A DNA stretch of 64,000 nucleotides from an uncultured Pseudoruegeria sp. (lineage in GTDB: Bacteria > Pseudomonadota > Alphaproteobacteria > Rhodobacterales > Rhodobacteraceae): contig CANMJD010000002.1 in assembly GCA_947498155.1 (NCBI GenBank), positions 496,001 through 560,000 of the forward strand. The letters are read 5' to 3'. A program made the position numbers and the translations under genes. Under the pieces are notes generated by a model. The model ran no database searches and was not told where the DNA came from. It saw only the letters and a list, made by a program, of their open reading frames with translations. Shown here in pieces: positions 36,129-45,510 of this stretch; the first letter of the stretch is position 1, and each line of letters starts with the position of its first letter.

Positions 36129-36914
36129 ATGACACTTCCTATTGCCACACAGTGGTACACGTCGTCGAAGATCGACGAAGATACGACGCTGATTTTGGAG
36201 CCGCATGTGCATGTGCTCGAACAGGCCAACATGTTTTTGGTTGAAGGCAGCGAACGCGATATGATCCTTGATACGGGCATGGGAATTGTTCCTTTGAAAC
36301 CCTACCTTGATACGATCAGATCTAACCCAGACAAAGACATCATCTGCGTGTCGTCGCATACCCATATTGATCATATTGGCTGCGTGCATGAGTTTGAGAC
36401 ACGCCTTGTCCATCCGGCCGAAGCTGATGAAATGGCAAACCCATCCGGACTGTCGTCGCTTTATCGTGACGATATCCCCGCGTCGCTTTTGAAGACCTTC
36501 CTTGATGCAGGCTACCCGCCGATTGACGAGCTGCTGATCGATGCTTTGCCCTTTGCCGGATATGATCCAAAATCCTATGTTTTGCGCGGCGCACCGGCGA
36601 CCGGTTTGCTTAACGAAGGGGACGTGGTCGATTTGGGCAATCATCAGTATTCTGTATTGCATCTTCCGGGCCATTCTCCGGGCGGCATTGGGCTTTTTGA
36701 AGCGTCATCCGGCGTGCTGTTTGGAGCCGACGCCATCTATGATGGCCCCCTCATTTATGAAGGCCCGGGGATGAGCGTTCCTGACTATATGAAGACTTTT
36801 GAAAAGCTAAAGGCGCTCGATGTCACGGTTGTTCATGGCGGGCATGACCCAAGCTTTGGATCAGAGCGCATGCAAGAGATAATCGCAAACTACGAGGCGA
36901 TTTGGCGCGCCTAA
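36129..36914 (+). CDS. metallo-beta-lactamase-fold hydrolase
   Basis: A 261-residue cytosolic protein with the MBL metal motif HTHIDH (His77, His79, Asp81, His82), then HLPGHSPGGIGLF, GADAIYDG and a late HGGHDPSFG. It should bind two metals; the reaction in this family ranges from thioester to lactone hydrolysis. AAGGAG lies 12 nt before the ATG at 36129, and no family similarity precedes it. It is divergent from the ureohydrolase gene and converges on the cupin gene with a 7-nt gap. Confidence 0.85.
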   Translation: MTLPIATQWYTSSKIDEDTTLILEPHVHVLEQANMFLVEGSERDMILDTGMGIVPLKPYLDTIRSNPDKDIICVSSHTHIDHIGCVHEFETRLVHPAEADEMANPSGLSSLYRDDIPASLLKTFLDAGYPPIDELLIDALPFAGYDPKSYVLRGAPATGLLNEGDVVDLGNHQYSVLHLPGHSPGGIGLFEASSGVLFGADAIYDGPLIYEGPGMSVPDYMKTFEKLKALDVTVVHGGHDPSFGSERMQEIIANYEAIWRA

Positions 36915-36921
36915 CGGCCCA

Positions 36922-37254
36922 TCATTCCAGAATTTTGACGGGCCGTTCCCACTGGATCAATACGGCGCAGCCTGTCTCGGACCAGACCGAATGTGATGTG
37001 CCTTCGGGGTTGAGAACAAGCGATCCTTTCGGATAGTCGCCGCGTTCATCCGACTGGCTTCCTTCGAGAACAAGGATCGTTTCCAGCCCCGTGTGCAAAT
37101 GCAACGGAACTTTAGCACCCGGCGCATACCGCAAGATGGCCAAAGCTGGCGACCCTTCTTTAATGTAGTGCACCTCAACGCCTTCGCGGAAGGGCACGAA
37201 TGGCAGATCCTGCCACGTATTGATCACATCACTGATAACTAAGGGATCAATCAT
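36922..37254 (-). CDS. cupin-domain protein, ChrR-like
   Basis: A 110-residue single-domain cupin. The first motif, [16 protein letters not shown], supplies two His and a Glu for a metal; the second is [11 protein letters not shown]. ChrR-type cupins may be enzymes or sensors. It is the last gene of the BMP-transporter operon and overlaps the hydrolase gene by 8 nt. An accessory catalytic or sensing role is possible; nothing more specific is supported. Confidence 0.8.
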   Translation of the reverse strand: MIDPLVISDVINTWQDLPFVPFREGVEVHYIKEGSPALAILRYAPGAKVPLHLHTGLETILVLEGSQSDERGDYPKGSLVLNPEGTSHSVWSETGCAVLIQWERPVKILE

Positions 37255-37915
37255 TTAATGCGGCCTCTAGCTCTGAGTAGATTGCTGTCCAGCCCACAAT
37301 GGCGCCTTGCGCGCGGATCATGTCGAGCGTTGCGGCCTTGAAGGCCGGAAAATAACTTTCGGTGGCGTCTTCGATCAGAAGGCTGTCATAGCCGCGATCA
37401 TTTGCCTCGCGCATCGTGGTTTGCACGCAGACTTCGGTTGTGACCCCGGCAAAGATCAGGGTCTTTATTCCGCATTGCGCCAGATAATCGGCAAGGCCTG
37501 TCGCGTAGAATGCCCCTTTGCCGGGTTTGTCGATCACCAGCTCATCTGCAATCGGATAGACCTGTGGAATGATATCCGCCCCGTCTTCGCCAGCGACCAA
37601 AATGCGCCCCATCGGCCCTGGATCACCGATCCGCAGGCTGGGTTTGCCCCGGTCACGCTTGGCATCGGGCAGGTCGGAAAGATCGGGTTTGTGGCATTCG
37701 CGGGTGTGAATAACGGGCAAATCATGGGCGCGGCAAAGTGCCAGCAGTTTGGCGGTCGTTGGCACAATCGCTTGTAGCAGCGACACATCATTACCAAGCG
37801 TTTCCCCGAAGCCACCCGGCTCAATAAAGTCCCGTTGCATGTCAATCACGATGAGAGCGGTTGTTGTGGGGTCAAAATCGAAGGCAAAAGGCTGGGCGGT
37901 TGCAATCTGCACCAT
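37247..37915 (-). CDS. cysteine hydrolase, isochorismatase family
   Basis: A 222-residue enzyme with Asp25 ([10 protein letters not shown]), Lys130 ([13 protein letters not shown]) and Cys163 ([17 protein letters not shown]). It shares with the biuret-hydrolase-like protein encoded 1.5 kb away both the HTRE.H.PDL.DLP segment and the [24 protein letters not shown] block. The two are therefore paralogues that likely act on related ureido compounds. Its start shares one base with the ABC ATPase stop. Confidence 0.88.
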   Translation of the reverse strand: MVQIATAQPFAFDFDPTTTALIVIDMQRDFIEPGGFGETLGNDVSLLQAIVPTTAKLLALCRAHDLPVIHTRECHKPDLSDLPDAKRDRGKPSLRIGDPGPMGRILVAGEDGADIIPQVYPIADELVIDKPGKGAFYATGLADYLAQCGIKTLIFAGVTTEVCVQTTMREANDRGYDSLLIEDATESYFPAFKAATLDMIRAQGAIVGWTAIYSELEAALND

Positions 37916-39414
37916 CAGGCATGCCCCCCCATGTGATGGCCGATAGTGGCGATATCCGCCTGTTCGATCGGGGTATCATAGGCGACGCGCCCTTCAGACA
38001 TGACCAGCACGCGGTCGGCCAGTTCCATGATTTCATCAAGGTCTTCCGACATAAGTAACACAGCCGTGTTGCTATTGCGTGCAGCCATGATGCGCGCACG
38101 GATTTCGCTGACGGCTGAAAAATCAAGGCCAAAGCAAGGGTTTGAGATAATGAGTAGATCAACAGCGCCTGACAATTCCCGCGCCAGAACCGCGCGTTGC
38201 ACATTGCCCCCGGACAAGGATTGCATGGGGCTGTTGATCGAGGCTGTTTTGACTTTGAAAGCGGCGACAAGATCGTTTGCATGGTCGCGCATCTTACGCG
38301 GCGACAGCCAAAAGCCCGTGCCATCAAAGTTGCGAAAGGCAATATTTTCGGCCACGGACATGCGCGGCGCGCAGGCGTTTTGCAAAGGTTCCTCAGGTAG
38401 ATAGCGAACGCTGTGGGTCTGGGCCTCTTGCCGGGTGGCACTGTATGGCGCGCCTTTGACGCGGATTGTTCCGCCTTCCAGTGGTCGCTGTCCGGTCAGG
38501 ATTTCCATCAGCTCCATTTGGCCATTGCCAGAGATGCCCGCAATCCCGACGATTTCGCCTGCATGCACCGTTAGATTCGTAATTTCGATGTCTTTGAGAC
38601 CGGACCGGTCTTTCGCGCGTGCCTCTTGAAGCTGCAAAATCGGCGCGCCCGCATCGCCGGTGCGCTCGGCGGCAGTGGCCAAGGTTGCGTTGCCCATCAT
38701 CATTGCGGCCATATCGGCGTGACTAAGGTCGCTGACCTTGCCACTGCCCACCAGTTTACCACGACGCAGGACCGAGACTTCATCGGCATAGGCCGTCACT
38801 TCGCGGAATTTATGGGTGATCATCAGGACCGAGATCGCACCATCCGCGCAAAGCTTGCGTATATGGCCCAGCACTTCGTCAGCCTCGTCCGGAGTCAGAA
38901 CCGAGGTCGGCTCATCAAGGATTAGAAACCGCCGTCCAAGGTAAAGCTGCTTGAGGATTTCTAGCTTTTGCTTTTCGCCCGCCGCCAAAGCGCTGACCGG
39001 TCGATCCAGAGGCACCCGGAAGGGCATTTTCTCCATAAAGGTTAGCAGCGCAGCACGCTCGGCACGCCAGTCAATCACGGAAGGCGCGTCTTCGCGGCTG
39101 ATCACCAGATTTTCCGCAACTGTCAACGAAGGTACCAAGGTAAAATGTTGATAGACCATCCCAAGGCCAAGCGCGTGGGCGGCTTTGGGATCGTCGATGC
39201 GGGCTTCTTTGCGGTCCACGAGCATTTCACCCGATGTTGCGTGGTAAAACCCCATCATGCATTTAACGAGCGTGGACTTGCCGGCGCCATTCTCGCCTAG
39301 CAGCGCGTGAAAACTGCCGGGTTTGATATGGATCGAACAATCGTCCAGTGCCGTGAAAGCCCCAAACCTCATCGTCATATGCAGCGTTTCAACACCGATT
39401 GCGCCTTGGGTCAT
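37915..39414 (-). CDS. ABC ATPase with two nucleotide-binding domains (BMP/sugar type)
   Basis: A 499-residue fused ATPase, as in nucleoside and sugar importers. The first domain has [25 protein letters not shown] and FLILDEPTS. The second domain has [10 protein letters not shown] in place of a classical Walker A and [13 protein letters not shown] with [12 protein letters not shown], so as usual for this family only one site is likely fully competent. It is coupled by overlaps to the biuret-hydrolase-like gene before it and the cysteine hydrolase after it. Confidence 0.92.
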   Translation of the reverse strand: MTQGAIGVETLHMTMRFGAFTALDDCSIHIKPGSFHALLGENGAGKSTLVKCMMGFYHATSGEMLVDRKEARIDDPKAAHALGLGMVYQHFTLVPSLTVAENLVISREDAPSVIDWRAERAALLTFMEKMPFRVPLDRPVSALAAGEKQKLEILKQLYLGRRFLILDEPTSVLTPDEADEVLGHIRKLCADGAISVLMITHKFREVTAYADEVSVLRRGKLVGSGKVSDLSHADMAAMMMGNATLATAAERTGDAGAPILQLQEARAKDRSGLKDIEITNLTVHAGEIVGIAGISGNGQMELMEILTGQRPLEGGTIRVKGAPYSATRQEAQTHSVRYLPEEPLQNACAPRMSVAENIAFRNFDGTGFWLSPRKMRDHANDLVAAFKVKTASINSPMQSLSGGNVQRAVLARELSGAVDLLIISNPCFGLDFSAVSEIRARIMAARNSNTAVLLMSEDLDEIMELADRVLVMSEGRVAYDTPIEQADIATIGHHMGGHA

Positions 39415-40085
39415 GGCAACTGGCTCAGCAGCGTTTCGCTATCGCTGACCGCCCCAAAGACGCCGCCTTGCATAGTGACCATCTTGAGCGCTGCATCATG
39501 GTTGCTCTTGTCGGTCGCCCCGCAACAATTAGAGAGGACGAGGCATTCAAAGCCACGGTCATTACCTTCGCGCATGGTCGTGGAAACACAGACATCGGTA
39601 GTAATGCCGGTCAGGATGAGGTTCTCGATCCCGCGCGTGCGCAGGATCATTTCCAGATCTGTTGCGTAGAAGCTGCCCTTGCCGGGCTTATCGATGATGG
39701 GTTCGCCGTCAATTGGGTAAAGTTCTGGGATGATGTCCCAACCGGGTTCTCCTCGGACGAGGATTTTGCCACAGGGACCGGGATCGCCAATGCCTGCGCC
39801 AATCTGTTGGCTGCGCCAGCGCTTGTTGGCGGGCAAGTCGGCCAGATCGGTGCGGTGGCCTTCACGCGTGTGGATGATGTGGTAGCCTTTGGCGCGCATT
39901 GTTGCGAGCACCGCCTTAATCGGCTGAATCGGGGCTTGGGTCATGGACAGGTCGTACCCCATTTTGTCCACGTAGCCGCCGGTGCCGCAAAAGTCGGTCT
40001 GCATGTCGATGATGATCAGCGCCGTGTTCTCTGGGCGCAAATCGCCGTTGTAGGGCCAGACGTAGGGGTCGGCTTGAATACTCAT
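39411..40085 (-). CDS. biuH: biuret/triuret hydrolase-like cysteine hydrolase
   Basis: A 224-residue isochorismatase-fold amidohydrolase. The catalytic Asp27 ([12 protein letters not shown]), Lys133 ([10 protein letters not shown]) and Cys166 ([14 protein letters not shown]) match the Rhizobium biuret hydrolase triad that I recall as D36/K142/C175, with a constant offset of nine. Long blocks such as [31 protein letters not shown] and [14 protein letters not shown] are shared with that group. The likely reaction is biuret (or triuret) hydrolysis to allophanate (or biuret) and ammonia. Substrate choice between the two cannot be settled by eye. It lies between formamidase and the ABC ATPase in one operon. 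Confidence 0.85.
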   Translation of the reverse strand: MSIQADPYVWPYNGDLRPENTALIIIDMQTDFCGTGGYVDKMGYDLSMTQAPIQPIKAVLATMRAKGYHIIHTREGHRTDLADLPANKRWRSQQIGAGIGDPGPCGKILVRGEPGWDIIPELYPIDGEPIIDKPGKGSFYATDLEMILRTRGIENLILTGITTDVCVSTTMREGNDRGFECLVLSNCCGATDKSNHDAALKMVTMQGGVFGAVSDSETLLSQLP

Positions 40086-41095
40086 TCGGCGGCCTCAAGT
40101 GTTGTTTTGAAAAGGGCTGTTGGTGCGGGAAAGCCAAAATCGGTGCCGTCGGTGGTTTTGACTTCATCCTCCCATGGCAGGCGATATTGCCCTGCCGCCA
40201 GATCAGTCATGTAGGTATAGGGGCAATCCTGCGCGCCGCCTTTGACGGCGACATATCCGCGATGGCCGAATTGGTAGATATTGTTCTCAACCCCCCAGTT
40301 GATCCGCGCTTCGCGGACAAGATCAGGGCGGACTTCGGCGGTGATGATCTCATCCGCGCGGCCAGAAGTCCCATGCGCAATAATGCTGCCATCAAAGTTG
40401 CAGATCATTCCTTCGCCCATGCTGTCAAAGGTGCCGTCCGTGCCGCACATGCAGACATTCGCGGTCACCATCAGGTTGCAAAATGCGTTTGATTGATTGG
40501 TGAATTTCCAGCTATCGCGGATCGGCGCGGTGTAGCCCGCCGTGCGCAGCATAATCTCAGCGCCCTTGTATGCCGCCTCGCGCGCCATTTCGGGGAACAT
40601 GCCGTCATGGCAGATGATGAGAGACAGTTTGCATCCCTTTGGCCCCTCGATCACCGGAATACCGCCATCGCCGGGAGCCCAAGGTTCGACCGGGACCCAA
40701 GGGTGCATCTTGCGATAGTAGAGTTTGACCTCGCCGGTATTGTCAATAATCAGCCCTGTGTTCCAGGGCATGCCGCCGGGGTTCTTTTCCATGATCGAAA
40801 AGCAGCCCCAGATGTCATTGTCGATGCAGGCTTGCTTGAAAGCCGCAACTTCGGGGCCGTCCATGGTGCACATGATGTCGGGATTGATGTCCATCGACAG
40901 GCCGTGCAGCGCATATTCTGGAAACACGACAAGATCCATCGTGCCCATGTTGCGGCGTGCCTTTGCTGTCATCTCAACGATGCGGTCCGTTTGGGCGGCC
41001 AGGTCATCTGGCGTGACGACGGTGGGCAGTTTGAGTTGCACCAGACCGATGACCACACCATTGGGGGATTTGTTCAGACCTCCGAGACCATTCAT
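40082..41095 (-). CDS. amiF: formamidase (nitrilase superfamily)
   Basis: A 337-residue CN-hydrolase that converts formamide to formate and ammonia. The catalytic Glu60 ([10 protein letters not shown]), Lys129 (YYRKMHPW) and Cys162 ([10 protein letters not shown]) are present. The segments [23 protein letters not shown] and GLENNIY-like [16 protein letters not shown] are those of AmiF formamidases rather than broad amidases. It overlaps the biuret-hydrolase-like gene by 4 nt (ATGA). Formamide or a formylated fragment is a plausible end product of this catabolic cluster. Confidence 0.9.
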   Translation of the reverse strand: MNGLGGLNKSPNGVVIGLVQLKLPTVVTPDDLAAQTDRIVEMTAKARRNMGTMDLVVFPEYALHGLSMDINPDIMCTMDGPEVAAFKQACIDNDIWGCFSIMEKNPGGMPWNTGLIIDNTGEVKLYYRKMHPWVPVEPWAPGDGGIPVIEGPKGCKLSLIICHDGMFPEMAREAAYKGAEIMLRTAGYTAPIRDSWKFTNQSNAFCNLMVTANVCMCGTDGTFDSMGEGMICNFDGSIIAHGTSGRADEIITAEVRPDLVREARINWGVENNIYQFGHRGYVAVKGGAQDCPYTYMTDLAAGQYRLPWEDEVKTTDGTDFGFPAPTALFKTTLEAAE

Positions 41096-41104
41096 GTCAC
41101 TCTC

Positions 41105-42025
41105 CTATTTGGTAATGCTCAACTCACCCGGGGCGCCCGTCATGGCGCGTGTGGGCGAGGAGGTTGCGATAAGAACACCCAGCGTCAGCACATAGGGTGC
41201 GGCGAAAAACAGGTAGTACCCCTCAGACACCCCAACCGACTGCAAGGTTGGGCCTAGCGCTCCGGCGCCGCCGAACAGCAAGGCAGCCCCGAAGCAGGCG
41301 ATGGGATTCCAGCGGGCGAAAATCACAAGGGCCACGGCCATCAGGCCTTGACCAGATGAGATGCCCTCGTTCCAGCTGCCCGGATAAAACAGCGACAGAT
41401 AGGCACCGCCCACACCGGCAAAGGCCCCGCCGGCAGCAGTGGTAAGCGTGCGGATCAGTGCAGGGCGCAGGCCCATCGCACGGGCTGCATCAGTGCTGTC
41501 ACCCACCACTCGGAGGATCAGACCCACTTTGGTGGTGCGAAACATCCACCACATGGCGAATGCCAGCACAGCCCCGATCAGGAACAGCACGTTCACGCGC
41601 AGGGCTGCTTTCACCTGTGGGACATCAGACCACCAACCAAAGTTGATCGACGGCAAATCAGGGGCAACTGGCTGCACGTAGGGTTTGCCAAAATAGAAGG
41701 CGAGGCCCATGCCAAGGATCATCATCGCGATCCCCACAGCGATGTCATTTACCCGGGGAAGCGAACAAATCAGCCCATGGACCAGCCCAAAGAGCGCACC
41801 ACCTAAAGCGGCGGCCAGGACGCCAAGCCATGGCGATCCGGTGAGATATGCGATGGCATAGGCAGACATAGCCCCAAAGACCAACGTGCCCTCCAGCCCA
41901 AGGTTAATGCGGCCGGAGCGTTCGGTCAGAACCTCGCCGAGGCTCACGAATAAGAACGGGGTCGAGACGCGGATTGCACCGCCTAAGATCGCGAGGGGGA
42001 TGACCCATAGGCCCAGATCTTCCAT
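41105..42025 (-). CDS. ABC permease, BMP/nucleoside type (second)
   Basis: A 306-residue BPD_transp_2 membrane subunit with eight to nine helices. The family stretch VLTERSGRINLGLEGTLVFGAM lies near residue 30, GIAMMILGMGLA near 100, and TKVGLILRVVGDSTDAARAMG near 165. It shares one base with the stop of the preceding permease gene and partners it. Confidence 0.9.
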   Translation of the reverse strand: MEDLGLWVIPLAILGGAIRVSTPFLFVSLGEVLTERSGRINLGLEGTLVFGAMSAYAIAYLTGSPWLGVLAAALGGALFGLVHGLICSLPRVNDIAVGIAMMILGMGLAFYFGKPYVQPVAPDLPSINFGWWSDVPQVKAALRVNVLFLIGAVLAFAMWWMFRTTKVGLILRVVGDSTDAARAMGLRPALIRTLTTAAGGAFAGVGGAYLSLFYPGSWNEGISSGQGLMAVALVIFARWNPIACFGAALLFGGAGALGPTLQSVGVSEGYYLFFAAPYVLTLGVLIATSSPTRAMTGAPGELSITK

Positions 42026-43134
42026 TACGCCGACCTCCAGCGTTCAGGTGCGAAAACCTTGAACCGGCCATAGAGCGTGTCGCTCATCAGGATGGAGATG
42101 AAGACAAAGCCTTGCAGGACAAGGGTTGTGGCATCTGGCAGGCCCATGCGCCGTTGAATCAGGCCTGAAGACGCTTCAAACCCAGCCAGCAGGATGGCTA
42201 CAGGGATAATGGCAAGCGGGTTATGCCGCGCAAGAAAGGCGATCAGGATGCCTGTGTAGCCATATCCTGTTGCCAAGCTCGCATTGGCCGCGCCGTGTAC
42301 CGCAGTGACTTCGAAATATCCTGCCAGCCCTGCAAGTGCACCGCCAAGTGCGGTGAAGCCGACGATCAAACGACCCACTGGCAAGCCCTGCACCTGTGCG
42401 GCCCGCATATTGCCGCCCGCAATCCTTGCGGCAAAGCCCCACGTGGTTTTGTCGATGAGGACCCAAGCCAACACGCAGCAAAGCACACCGAATGCGAGAC
42501 CCCAGTGGACCTCCCAGCCGGGGATGTCACCTACGCGCAAATTGTCAGCCAGCGGTGCTGTTGAAGGTTTGTTCAGGCTCGCCGGGTCTCGAAGCGGGCC
42601 CTCAACAAGGTGGTTCATCAGGGCTATCGCAATATAAGCCATAAGCAAGCTGGCGATTGTTTCATTTACCCCGCGATAATAGCGCAGAGCCCCAACGCTT
42701 CCGATCCATAGACCGCCAACAATCATCGCGCTCGCGACCATCATTGGGACAGCAATCAGACCGGAACTATGTGCAAGTAGGGCCCCCATGGCCCCTGCAG
42801 CAACGCCGCCCAAAACGATGGCGCCTTCACCGCCAATGACCACAAGGCCCAATCGGGCAGGCAAGGCGACACAAAGAGCGGCAAACAACAAAGGGGCGGT
42901 GCGAGACAGGGTATTTTGCCATGAAAACGCGGTGCCAAAGCCCGCGCGGTAGGTCAGAGCAAAAAACTCGGATGGTGATTTGCTTTGCAGCAACAAGAAG
43001 ATACTGAACACTGCAAAGCCGATCAACAAAGCAGCAAGGGGCAGGAAGACGGCCTCAGACCGACGCGCGAGCATTCCCAAAAACCCATTGGGCGATGGTG
43101 TGGCGAGCTGCGTTGATACTGTTTGGTCCATCAT
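42025..43134 (-). CDS. ABC permease, BMP/nucleoside type (first)
   Basis: A 369-residue BPD_transp_2 subunit. A short cytosolic N-terminus precedes the first helix (LAALLIGFAVFSIFLLL). The conserved cytosolic loop is TTWGFAARIAGGNMRAAQVQG. The GVNETIASLLMAYIAIALM motif is typical of the NupB/YufP group, which imports nucleosides; BMP systems also carry other heterocycles. It follows the receptor gene by 21 nt. Confidence 0.9.
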   Translation of the reverse strand: MMDQTVSTQLATPSPNGFLGMLARRSEAVFLPLAALLIGFAVFSIFLLLQSKSPSEFFALTYRAGFGTAFSWQNTLSRTAPLLFAALCVALPARLGLVVIGGEGAIVLGGVAAGAMGALLAHSSGLIAVPMMVASAMIVGGLWIGSVGALRYYRGVNETIASLLMAYIAIALMNHLVEGPLRDPASLNKPSTAPLADNLRVGDIPGWEVHWGLAFGVLCCVLAWVLIDKTTWGFAARIAGGNMRAAQVQGLPVGRLIVGFTALGGALAGLAGYFEVTAVHGAANASLATGYGYTGILIAFLARHNPLAIIPVAILLAGFEASSGLIQRRMGLPDATTLVLQGFVFISILMSDTLYGRFKVFAPERWRSA

Positions 43135-43155
43135 GGCTGCCCCTTGATCCTATAA

Positions 43156-44271
43156 TCAGGACGTTGAGCCGATGACGCCCTCGACCAGATAATCCATGCT
43201 TTCCAAGGCGATATCGGTTTCAACCAACGCATCAGCTGCGCCTAAAAGCACATTACCTTTGTTATCGTTCAACGGGCCTTTGATTGCGGCAAAGCCACCG
43301 GCCATGATTTCGGCTTTCACGGCTTCAAACTGAGCGCGTGAGGCGTCAGACACCGCTGGACCCAATGGCGACATCTTGATGAACCCATCGGCCAAACCAC
43401 CGCGCACGAAGTTGTCGATGGTACCGCCATCCAAAACGGTCTGAACCATGCCCGTGTAAACACCGGCCCAGTTCCATTCGGCGCCGGTCAGGTATTTCTC
43501 CGGCGCAAGGGGGGCCTGATTAGCGTGGTATCCGCAGACAAAGCAATCACGTCCTGCGGCAGTTTCCATAACAACCTTTGGGCCGTCGACATGGCATGTG
43601 ATCACGTCACAACCCGCGTCAGCCAACGCATTGGTGGCTTCAGCCTCTTTGACCGCAAGAGACCATTCGCCGGTAAAGATAACCTGGCAAGTAATTTCCG
43701 GGTCAACCTGACGGGCACCCAGCAAGAAGGAATTGATGTTCAGAAGAACCTGCGGAATAGGCTTGGCCGCAACAAAACCAATCTTTTTGGTGGTCGTTGC
43801 GTGTCCGGCTGTGATCCCGTTCAGGTACTGCCCCATACCGATATAACCAAAATAGGAGCCGACGTTTGTTGGCATACCTTCTGACCAGAGACCTGCGGCA
43901 TGTTGGAACCGTACGTCTGGGTGTTTGGGAGCGGTTTCCAGAACATGTGGGTTGAAATAACCGAATGAAGTTGGAAATAGCAATTTCGCATCGTCAAAAT
44001 TGATCATCGACTCCATGGTGTTCTGGACATCGGTGGTTTCGGCGACGTTTTCCTCCTCGACAACAACGACGCCTTCCATTGCCTTCACAGCAGCGGCGCC
44101 TTCGGCATGTGCTTGGTTATAGCCGAAATCGTCCTTTGGACCGACATAGATGAAGCCCACGGTCAGAGGCGCATGGCCATCAGCGGCCACAAATTGAGGA
44201 AGTGCGGTTGCACCTGCAACGGCAGCGGTGCTTTTAAGGAAACTCCGGCGGGAGAACGATTTAAGTGACAT
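43156..44271 (-). CDS. BMP-family ABC solute-binding protein
   Basis: A 371-residue receptor with a twin-arginine leader (SRRSFLKSTAAVAGATALP). The mature part opens LTVGFIYVGPKDDFGYNQAH and has the PnrA/BMP layout (YIGMGQYLNGITAG, then HANQAPLAPEKYLTGAEWNW). BMP receptors bind purine nucleosides in known cases, but this operon carries ureide-type hydrolases instead. A ureido or amide ligand is therefore proposed by context. It is first gene of an eight-gene operon running to the cupin gene. Confidence 0.88.
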   Translation of the reverse strand: MSLKSFSRRSFLKSTAAVAGATALPQFVAADGHAPLTVGFIYVGPKDDFGYNQAHAEGAAAVKAMEGVVVVEEENVAETTDVQNTMESMINFDDAKLLFPTSFGYFNPHVLETAPKHPDVRFQHAAGLWSEGMPTNVGSYFGYIGMGQYLNGITAGHATTTKKIGFVAAKPIPQVLLNINSFLLGARQVDPEITCQVIFTGEWSLAVKEAEATNALADAGCDVITCHVDGPKVVMETAAGRDCFVCGYHANQAPLAPEKYLTGAEWNWAGVYTGMVQTVLDGGTIDNFVRGGLADGFIKMSPLGPAVSDASRAQFEAVKAEIMAGGFAAIKGPLNDNKGNVLLGAADALVETDIALESMDYLVEGVIGSTS

Positions 44272-44393
44272 TGGTAAAACTCCTATGGCGTAGCGTCATC
44301 GGAATGGACCTGCTCAAGCAGCGCTCCAAATCCCTTTCGCTCATCATGAACGCTTTGGAGCGATGCTGTCGTCTGCTAGTTTCGCAACATAAT

Positions 44394-44410
44394 GCTGCAA
44401 ATTTTGCAGC
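44394..44410. promoter_or_regulatory. LysR-type dyad upstream of the BMP operon
   Basis: GCTGCAAATTTTGCAGC is a near-perfect palindrome 123-139 nt before the receptor start. Its core TGCA-N5-TGCA (44396-44408) has the T-N11-A form of LysR boxes and resembles the site at 45397-45409. Confidence 0.5.
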
Positions 44411-44472
44411 ACTCGTCTTATGGTTGCTGTGGGCTCAATCGGCGGATTGAGCCCTGTCAATGTGGTGCCTTG

Positions 44473-45372
44473 CTACTCCGCCCAATGCGCCAGCGCCGCA
44501 GTCAGCTGCTGGCCAAACTTGAACGAGGCCAACGGGAGCGCGCGACCCTTCATTTGGCCAAGCAAAAGACGCCCCGCAGGGATGTCTCTTTCCGACAACG
44601 GCAAATGCATGATCTCCGGCTGCTGTTCGGTGCTCAATCCAATGGGGATCTGGAAGCCGACAGCATTCTCGCGGGTGACGTAATGACGGATCAATTCAAA
44701 TGACTCAGTTTCGACAATCGGGGACAAGCTATGTCCCATTCGGGCCGCCGCATTGTCGAGGAGATGGCGCACACCGTAAGCGGCGGAGGGCAAAACCAGT
44801 TGCTGGGTCAAGCAATCTCGCAGACGCAATTCGGTTTTCTGTGCCAATAAGCTGTCGCTTTTGAAGACGGCGTGAACGGGTTGAAGAAGTGCATAGAGGA
44901 CTTCGAAATCCACAAGGTGGATGGGTTCAAAGACAAGGGCAATGTCGCTGCTGAACGATGCGAGGTCTTGCTCAGCTTGCGCGCGGTCTCGCACGTTGAC
45001 CGTGAAACTAACGCCGGGGTGGGCGGCGCGGTAAATCGCGATCTGCTGGGGAATAAAATACGGAAGCAGGGCTTGCGAACACGCAATAGAGACATGCCCG
45101 CGCCTTTGCCCTGACAAATCAGCCACCTGCGATTGGACACGGGCCAAGTCGGTCCGTTGCAGGCGGATGTGCTGCATCAGCAACTCTCCGGCAGGGTTCA
45201 ACCGCATCCCCCGTGGCAGGCGTTCGAAGATTGGCCAGCCGAATTCCTGCTCGAAGTTTTGTATCCGCCTGTTCAGCGCCGAGGCGGTCAGGTTGGTGTC
45301 TTCGGCGGCTTTTCTAATTGAACCAGCCCGAACCACCGCTTCGATTAGTTCAAAGGTCTTTAAGTACTTCAA
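44473..45372 (-). CDS. LysR-type regulator between two transporter operons
   Basis: A 299-residue regulator: helix-turn-helix at residues ~1-60 (AVVRAGSIRKAAEDTNLTASALNRRIQNFE, wing FERLPRGMRLNPAGELL) and a C-terminal ligand domain. The start is a TTG with AAAAGG eight nt before it; no ATG fits the frame. It is divergent from the Dpp-type operon and upstream of the BMP operon on the same strand. Similar dyads lie on both sides, so it probably controls both. Confidence 0.88.
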   Translation of the reverse strand: MKYLKTFELIEAVVRAGSIRKAAEDTNLTASALNRRIQNFEQEFGWPIFERLPRGMRLNPAGELLMQHIRLQRTDLARVQSQVADLSGQRRGHVSIACSQALLPYFIPQQIAIYRAAHPGVSFTVNVRDRAQAEQDLASFSSDIALVFEPIHLVDFEVLYALLQPVHAVFKSDSLLAQKTELRLRDCLTQQLVLPSAAYGVRHLLDNAAARMGHSLSPIVETESFELIRHYVTRENAVGFQIPIGLSTEQQPEIMHLPLSERDIPAGRLLLGQMKGRALPLASFKFGQQLTAALAHWAE

Positions 45373-45396
45373 ATCATAAACCTTTTCTCATTGCGA

Positions 45397-45409
45397 TGCA
45401 AAAAATGCA
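45397..45409. promoter_or_regulatory. LysR-type dyad between the regulator and the Dpp operon
   Basis: TGCAAAAAATGCA is a 13-bp TGCA-N5-TGCA dyad (T-N11-A). It sits 24 nt above the regulator start and ~100 nt before the receptor gene, where a LysR protein would bind to regulate itself and activate the divergent operon. Confidence 0.5.
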
Positions 45410-45510
45410 ACGTATATATGATTTTATAGCATTAGAAGTACACGGTAATCCATCGCAACCTCTTCCCAACTGCCGAATCTTGAGAAAACAGACACCAGCG
45501 AGAGAGAAAC

